The notes below the pieces were generated by a model. The model saw only the letters and a list, made by a program, of their open reading frames with translations, searched no databases and was not told where the DNA came from. 38,404 nucleotides of DNA from Deltaproteobacteria bacterium (GTDB lineage: Bacteria; Desulfobacterota; Desulfarculia; Adiutricales; Adiutricaceae): assembly GCA_031264015.1 (NCBI GenBank), contig JAISET010000144.1, positions 1-38,404 on the forward strand, given 5' to 3'. Of this stretch, positions 34,158 to 38,404 are shown in pieces; within the stretch, counting starts at the first letter, position 1; every line of letters begins with the position of its first letter. The translations under genes were made by a program, and so were the position numbers.

Positions 34158-34178
34158 GGCGCGGCGACCCGCCGCGCC
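34158..34178. other. perfect hairpin after the MttB paralogue
   Basis: Arms GGCGCGGCG and CGCCGCGCC around a 3-nt loop, without T-tract. It may mark the 3' end of the mRNA. Confidence 0.4.
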
Positions 34179-34194
34179 GCCGCGCCGCCGCTCC

Positions 34195-34290
34195 GGGATT
34201 TGACGATTCGACGGTTTGACGTTTGGTTTGTCGGTGTTTTGTCTTTTTGTTTTTGTCTTTTTGTTTTTGCCTTTTGGTTTTCACGCCTCG
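34195..34290. repeat. T-rich low-complexity tract (TTTTTGTC/TTTGACG words)
   Basis: Loose GACGATT/GACGTTT words pass into a (TTTTTGTC)-like tandem. It is non-coding. Confidence 0.6.
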
Positions 34291-34377
34291 GCGTTTCGAC
34301 GATTTTTTCGGTCTGACAATTTAATTAATAAAACATAGCCAATTGAAGACGCGCCAAAACTCCGAGGCTCCACATAA

Positions 34378-34437
34378 GGGCCGCGATCGGTGGCCGGGCC
34401 TTTTTTAGGGGGTCCGGCCCCCGGTCGCGAGCGGCCC
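34378..34437. other. long imperfect inverted repeat (possible structured RNA)
   Basis: GGGCCGC (34378-34384) pairs with GCGGCCC (34431-34437), and a nested GGCCGGGCC with GGTCCGGCC around TTTTTTAGG. This gives a nearly continuous GC-rich stem in AT-rich surroundings, about 550 nt before the small membrane-protein gene. It matches no RNA family I can name. Confidence 0.4.
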
Positions 34438-34529
34438 GAGCGCAGACCATGCCTTCATGCAGTTTTGATTTTTTATTGTTTTGTTTTTTGCTTTGTTAAG
34501 TTTTTGAAGATTATTTATGATTCATGATT

Positions 34530-34830
34530 TTGACTTTGTCTTTTGTCTTTTGCCTTTTGTCTTTATTTTTGCCCCGGCCTTTGCCTTTTGTTTTTAAAGA
34601 GAGCCTTCCGTTTGCAAAGAAAGCCGTCGGCCTTTGTCTTTCAGCCTTTGGATTTGCCTTTGCTTTTGCCTTTTGTTTTCCAAGAGAGCCGTCAGCCTTT
34701 TGTTTTGGCCTTTATATAACCCGTCAGTCTTTTGTTTCCAAAGAGAGCAGTTGTCCTTGTTTTCAAAGAAAACCGTTATCTTTTGTTTCTAAAGAGAGCA
34801 GTTTTTCAATCATTTATTTGCCTTTGACTT
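34530..34830. repeat. degenerate TTTTGTTTNCAAAGAGAGC repeats
   Basis: CTTTTGTCTTTTGCC-type words grade into about six diverged units of the form TTTTGTTT(C/T)(C/T)AAAGAGAGC(C/A)GT, spaced 25-60 bp. An open frame of 118 codons crosses it, but its protein is only the translated repeat (Phe/Ser/Lys-rich), so I do not call a gene. Confidence 0.65.
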
Positions 34831-34990
34831 TGATTTACGACTTATATTGCTTTTCAACCAACCTAAAAACAGTCATATAGCGCCCCCAAAATTTCTTCTG
34901 GAAATGTCCGACGCGCTCCCCCGGGGATGGCAAAAAAGTCCGGGACATATGGCTCGCTCAGGTTATCAACTCTCTAGGGAGGTAAAAATT

Positions 34991-35101
34991 ATGGGAGAAA
35001 TCATTATCTCCATCGTCATCGGCGGCTGCATGTTCATTTCCGGCGTGCTGCTAAGGGTTTGTCTGGGAAACGAGGCCAAGAAGGTCGGCCGCAAGGAGTA
35101 G
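34991..35101 (+). CDS. 36-residue single-span membrane peptide preceding the symporter
   Basis: The peptide starts MGEIIISIVIGGCMFISGVLL, a single hydrophobic helix, and ends in a polar, charged tail (NEAKKVGRKE), probably cytoplasmic. GGGAGG lies 9 nt before the ATG, and the symporter begins 52 nt after its stop, so the two should be co-translated. Tiny accessory proteins are encoded next to some SSF and NSS transporters (for example MetS with MetP), and by position this one may be such a subunit. No homologue is recognised from memory. The longer upstream frame (to 34847) lacks a ribosome-binding site. The stop is TAG. Confidence 0.7.
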   Translation: MGEIIISIVIGGCMFISGVLLRVCLGNEAKKVGRKE

Positions 35102-35153
35102 GCCCGGCCCCGATTCCCCTCACAAGATTTTTGCCTAAAGGAGCAGCCATATT

Positions 35154-36779
35154 ATGAGCATGCAATTCGTCTTCGTCATATTTAGCATCCTGGTCTACAT
35201 CGTCGTGGGCCTCTGGGCCGGCCGCAAGGTCAAGGACACGGCCGACTACTACGTCAGCGGGCGCAACGCCCCGACGCTGTTGATCGCCGGGACCCTGTTC
35301 GCCTCCATGCTCAGCACCAACGGTTTCATGGGGGACACGGCCTGGACCTACGGGGGCGCCCTGGTCAACGCCGTGACCCTCAACGCCCTCTGCGGGGCCG
35401 GATACGTCGTCGGCGTCCTATTTTTCGGCCGCTACCTCAGACGGGCCAAGAGACTGACCATGCCGGAATACTTCGGCAAGCGGTTCAACAGCCCGGCCGT
35501 CCAGAAGGTGGCCGGCGTCATCACCGTCCTCTCCATCACCTCCTACCTGCTGGCGGTGACCACCGGGACGGGCATCCTCCTGTCCGAGCTGATCGGGTCC
35601 TCCAGGGCCGTGGGCTTCATCATAGCCTGGGTCTGCTTCACCTCCTTCACCTTCTACTCCGGGTCCTCCGGCGTCATCATCACCGACACGATGATGTTCC
35701 TTCTCTTCCTCGGCGCGACCGTCATCGCCGGCCCCTACATGTTCTCCGAGGCCGGCGGCCTGAGCAACCTGATGGACAACATCTTGAACAACCCCAACGC
35801 CCCCGCGGACATGTTCGCCTACCACGGCACCACCTACGGCAGCGGCGACAAATTCGGGGCGGTCATGTACGGGCTCATCTACGGGGTCATCTGGCTCATC
35901 GTGGTGGGCATCAGCCCCTGGCAGGCCGGCCGCAACATGATGGCCAAGAGCGAGCACGTGGCCATGCGCTCCTCCACCGTCGCCTGCGTCTGCACCACCG
36001 TCTTCCTGACCTACCTCTATCTGATGAGCATCGCCGTCATCCAGCTGGATCCGGCCCTCGACCCGCCCGAGCGCGTCATCATCTGGGCCTCCTACAACAT
36101 GATGCCGAAAGTCATAGGCTGCCTGGTCCTGGCGGGCATCATGGCCGCCGGTCTGTCCTCGGCCTCGACCTTCCTCTCGGTGGTGGGCTTCACCGTCACC
36201 CAGGACATCGTCGGCGTCAAGTTCAAAGACGACCACAGCAAGCTGGTCTGGACCAGGATAATCATGCTGATCGTCGGCGTCGTGGCCCTGATCCTGGCCT
36301 TCGCCGACCTTGGCAGCATCAGGATCATCTCCTGGTTCGCCTCCACCATCATCGCCTCCTCGTGGTTCGTGGTGGCCTTCGGCAGCGTCTGGAGCAAGAA
36401 GCTGACCGCCAGGGGCGCCCTGTGGTCCATGGTCGCGGGCTTCCTGGGCTTCATCATCACCAAATGGCTGCACGCCTCGGGCATCTGGAAGGTGTTCTCC
36501 AACTTCACCGACCCCTTCTTCATCGGGCTCTACCTCTCCATCATCTTCGCCTTCCTGGGCAGCATGGGCCATAAGCCCAGCAAGCAGGAGGCCGACATCC
36601 TGGCCGAGATGCACGTCATCCCGGCCGAGGAGACGGTCATGACGGAGTACAAGAGGACCTTCGCCTACGCCAACGTTCTCATTGTTCTCGGCCTGGCCAT
36701 CATCGTCGGCCTGATCGTTTTTTGGGCGCTCCCCTACAACGAGTTCATGGCCAACGCCGCGGCCGCCGTGACGCCGTAG
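35154..36779 (+). CDS. sodium:solute symporter (SSF) of the methylamine block
   Basis: The 541-residue polytopic protein has about 13 membrane helices and the SSF pattern: ADYYVSGRNAPTLLIAGTLFASMLSTNGFMGDTAWTYGG at TM1-TM2, RLTMPEYFGKRFNSPAVQ, the FYSGSSGVIITDTMMFLL helix, and LAGIMAAGLSSASTFLSVVGFTVTQDIV with sodium-coordinating Ser/Thr. It differs clearly from the symporter at 15014-16468. AAAGGAG lies 9-10 nt before the ATG. By position it is the uptake system for a methylated amine or betaine used by the neighbouring methyltransferases (inference; the SSF family also carries proline, acetate, sugars and others). The C-terminal part (about 460-500) is a charged loop before a last helix. 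It is followed by a strong terminator. The stop is TAG. Confidence 0.92.
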   Translation: MSMQFVFVIFSILVYIVVGLWAGRKVKDTADYYVSGRNAPTLLIAGTLFASMLSTNGFMGDTAWTYGGALVNAVTLNALCGAGYVVGVLFFGRYLRRAKRLTMPEYFGKRFNSPAVQKVAGVITVLSITSYLLAVTTGTGILLSELIGSSRAVGFIIAWVCFTSFTFYSGSSGVIITDTMMFLLFLGATVIAGPYMFSEAGGLSNLMDNILNNPNAPADMFAYHGTTYGSGDKFGAVMYGLIYGVIWLIVVGISPWQAGRNMMAKSEHVAMRSSTVACVCTTVFLTYLYLMSIAVIQLDPALDPPERVIIWASYNMMPKVIGCLVLAGIMAAGLSSASTFLSVVGFTVTQDIVGVKFKDDHSKLVWTRIIMLIVGVVALILAFADLGSIRIISWFASTIIASSWFVVAFGSVWSKKLTARGALWSMVAGFLGFIITKWLHASGIWKVFSNFTDPFFIGLYLSIIFAFLGSMGHKPSKQEADILAEMHVIPAEETVMTEYKRTFAYANVLIVLGLAIIVGLIVFWALPYNEFMANAAAAVTP

Positions 36780-36805
36780 CCATGACGGCCTGACCTACAA
36801 CCCTG

Positions 36806-36855
36806 ACGGGGCGGAAACCTGGGGAGAAATCCTCCGGCTTCCGCCCCGTTTTTTT
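36806..36855 (+). terminator. intrinsic terminator after the symporter
   Basis: ACGGGGCGGAA (36806-36816) and TTCCGCCCCGT (36839-36849) form a perfect 11-bp stem followed by seven T. Confidence 0.92.
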
Positions 36856-37041
36856 GGCCCGAAAATAGACGGCATCCAAGTCGGACGAGCGCCGCCCCCG
36901 CGTCTGGCGGTCGCGGCGGACGCGGACTGACCAGGCTGGCAAGAGACAAGTTTGGCGGCGGGAAAAGACGCGGCGGGAGCGGATAAAATCGGACGGGGCG
37001 GCTGAGGCGGGACGCCGGCCGCCGCTATTATTGGACAAGCC

Positions 37042-37066
37042 GGGGCCCGCGGCCCGGGCGGGCCCC
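37042..37066 (-). other. hairpin at the vsr 3' end
   Basis: GGGGCCCGC (37042-37050) and GCGGGCCCC (37058-37066) form a stem that touches the vsr stop codon. It has no proper T-tract on the minus strand, so it is a weak terminator at best. Confidence 0.35.
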
Positions 37067-37479
37067 TAGCCGGGGAACAGGCGGTCCAGCCTGGCGAACA
37101 GCTCGGGGAGGTTCTTCTTTCTCAGCTCGCACTCCCAAATCCGCACCACCGTCCAGCCCCGCCTTTCAAACTCCCTCGTGACCGTCTTGTCGCGGCTCAT
37201 GTTCCTCTCGAGCTTGGCCGCCCAGAACTCGGCGTTCTGCTTGGGCCTCGAGAGGCGGCAGTCGTGGCCGTGCCAGAAGCAGCCGTCCACGAACACGGCG
37301 ATCTTGCGTTCCGGAAAAATAAAGTCCGGGTGGCCCCTGACGTCGTAGTTGCGCCTCCAGCCCTTGACGCCCCGCTCGGCGAAGATGTCGATCAGCCGCA
37401 GCTCCGTCGACTTGTTGCCCTTGGAGCGGATCTTGCTCATCACCAGCGAGCGTTTGGCCTTGTCGAACACGTCGGTCAT
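37066..37479 (-). CDS. vsr: very short patch repair (Vsr) endonuclease
   Basis: A 137-residue protein with the Vsr core: SLVMSKIRSKGNKSTELRL at the N-terminus, then GHPDFIFPERKIAVFVDGCFWHGHDC carrying the catalytic Asp52 and the His residues, and RRGWTVVRIWECEL near the end. Vsr nicks 5' of the T in T:G mismatches that arise by deamination of 5-methylcytosine at Dcm-type sites. The start at 37479 (MTDVFDKAKRS) fits the family length and has a GGAGGGGAG purine stretch 12 nt upstream. A longer frame from 37539 lacks a ribosome-binding site. No cytosine methyltransferase is in the window, although vsr usually accompanies one. The stop is TAG. Confidence 0.92.
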   Translation of the reverse strand: MTDVFDKAKRSLVMSKIRSKGNKSTELRLIDIFAERGVKGWRRNYDVRGHPDFIFPERKIAVFVDGCFWHGHDCRLSRPKQNAEFWAAKLERNMSRDKTVTREFERRGWTVVRIWECELRKKNLPELFARLDRLFPG

Positions 37480-37539
37480 GCGGACTCGAGACTCCCCTCC
37501 CCGCCAGCGGCTCCCCGCCGTTGGCGATTCAACAATCAT

Positions 37540-37910
37540 CCAATATTAAGAGACTGTGAATAGAGAGAGGCAAGACTTTAGACATCTTTATAATCTAAAA
37601 AAATATTTATTGAGGAACAATAAATATTTTTAGAAATATAAAATTCTTTTAACATTAAAAAACAATTGTTTAACGGACAAAAACTATAACTACCGAAATG
37701 TTTTAAGACTAACGATAGACACAATGATAACTTTAAAAATTAATAATGTCAAGAGAGGCGTCATGAAAGCATGAGACTTATCTCCGTCAAATTTTAGAAG
37801 CGTCCGGACAGCAAATTCCTTGGAGATGAGTTTCATTTTTCATAAAAGTATTTATTTATATACTTAAATGAGCTGTTTAGTCGGCAAAAATGAGCGAGAC
37901 GCCGAGGCGG
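37540..37910. other. AT-rich gene-free stretch
   Basis: Composition changes abruptly to AT-rich after vsr. No gene, tRNA or repeat was recognised. It leads into the GGAT satellite. Confidence 0.5.
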
Positions 37911-37917
37911 CACCAAG

Positions 37918-38404
37918 GGTGGATGGGTGGATGGACGGATGGATGGATGGATGGATGCACGGATTGATGGATGCATGCACGGACGGACGGACGGATGGAT
38001 TGTTGGATGCATGCATGGACGGACGGATGGATGGATTGTTGGATGCATGGATGGATTGTTGGATGCATGCATGGACGGATGGATTGATGGATGCATGCAT
38101 GGACGGACGGATGGATGGATTGTTGGATGCATGCATGGACGGATGGATGGATTGTTGGATGGATGCATGCATAGACGGATGGATTGATGGATGGATGGAT
38201 TGTTGGATGCATGCATGGACGGACGGATGGATGGATTGTTGGATGCATGCATGGACGGATTGATGATGGATGGACGGATGGATGGATGCATGCATGGACG
38301 GATGGATTGATGGATGCATGCATGGACGGATGGATGGATGGATTGTTGGATGCATGCATGCAAGGAGGGACGGATGGATGGATGGTTGGATGGATGCATG
38401 GAGG
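37918..38404. repeat. GGAT-based satellite with higher-order repeat, running off the window
   Basis: Tetranucleotide units GGAT/GGAC/GCAT/TGTT fill the region. They form a higher-order unit of about 50-60 bp built around GGATTGTTGGATGCATGCATGG, repeated about eight times with small length changes. Because 4 and 3 share no factor, several frames stay open on both strands and encode MDGWMDGR- or HPSIHPSM-like repeats. These are not credible proteins. Confidence 0.9.

Noticed and set aside
34649-34663. Sigma-54-like TGG-N11-GC match upstream of the symporter
   Set aside because: It lies inside low-complexity TTTGCC repeats where such matches arise by chance, and it is more than 300 nt from the gene.
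34524-34880. A 118-residue Phe/Ser-rich protein
   Set aside because: The sequence is the direct translation of degenerate T-rich repeats, with no ribosome-binding site and no homology.
37833-38399. Repeat proteins of HPSIHPSM or MDGWMDGR type
   Set aside because: Several frames on both strands are open at once, because the satellite is a tetranucleotide repeat.

Overview
The window is a very GC-rich bacterial chromosome segment. Genes are separated by long, repeat-laden spacers, and both ends fall into AT-rich sequence. The lipid A/LPS-core genes mean a Gram-negative cell. An enhancer-binding regulator with candidate sigma-54 promoters, secondary sodium symporters, and above all pyrrolysine-type methylamine methyltransferases point to an anaerobic Desulfobacterota (deltaproteobacterial) lineage. 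Pyrrolysine use is known there, for example in Bilophila and in the delta symbiont of the gutless worm Olavius. That assignment is inference; no rRNA or other taxonomic marker is present.

Layout. (1) 1-1830: an AT-rich, decayed stretch with the 3' part of an AAA-ATPase/nuclease-like gene and an IS66 transposase N-terminal remnant. (2) 2246-4454: rpmI and rplT (no infC) behind a near-consensus promoter, then pheS with its own promoter and no pheT after it. (3) 4738-11414: a lipid A/inner-core LPS block, waaA - lpxK - waaF-like - phosphoesterase - waaC-like, with GTGA stop/start overlaps at two junctions, followed by a small FmdB zinc ribbon. (4) 12421-18570, minus strand: a 2-hydroxy-acid block with two LarA-type racemases, an Ldh_2/MDH2 oxidoreductase and a sodium:solute symporter. 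A PAS-PAS-sigma-54 activator reads away from it, and a good -24/-12 promoter lies in front of one larA. (5) 22538-23410: a secreted SGNH/GDSL hydrolase. (6) 24139-36779: the most interesting block. It holds a class III aminotransferase, mtbB (dimethylamine methyltransferase with an internal UAG), its corrinoid protein, archaeal-type pgk and type II GAPDH, mttB (trimethylamine methyltransferase with an internal UAG), a UAG-free MttB paralogue, a 36-residue membrane peptide and a second sodium symporter. (7) 37066-37479: a solitary vsr endonuclease, then a GGAT-based satellite that runs off the window.

How it fits together. Block 6 reads as a methylamine/quaternary-amine module. The symporter (perhaps with the small peptide) imports substrate, MttB and MtbB strip methyl groups onto the corrinoid protein, and the aminotransferase may process the remaining amine. 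The UAG codons fall exactly at the known pyrrolysine sites, so each gene is one intact CDS and not two fragments. The UAG that ends mtbB is in frame with the corrinoid gene, so readthrough would fuse enzyme and corrinoid partner. Between the two methyltransferase units sit two central-metabolism genes of archaeal type, which suggests import from a methanogen-like donor. The pyl genes, RamA, an MtbA-type methyltransferase and the larBCE cofactor genes are not in the window.
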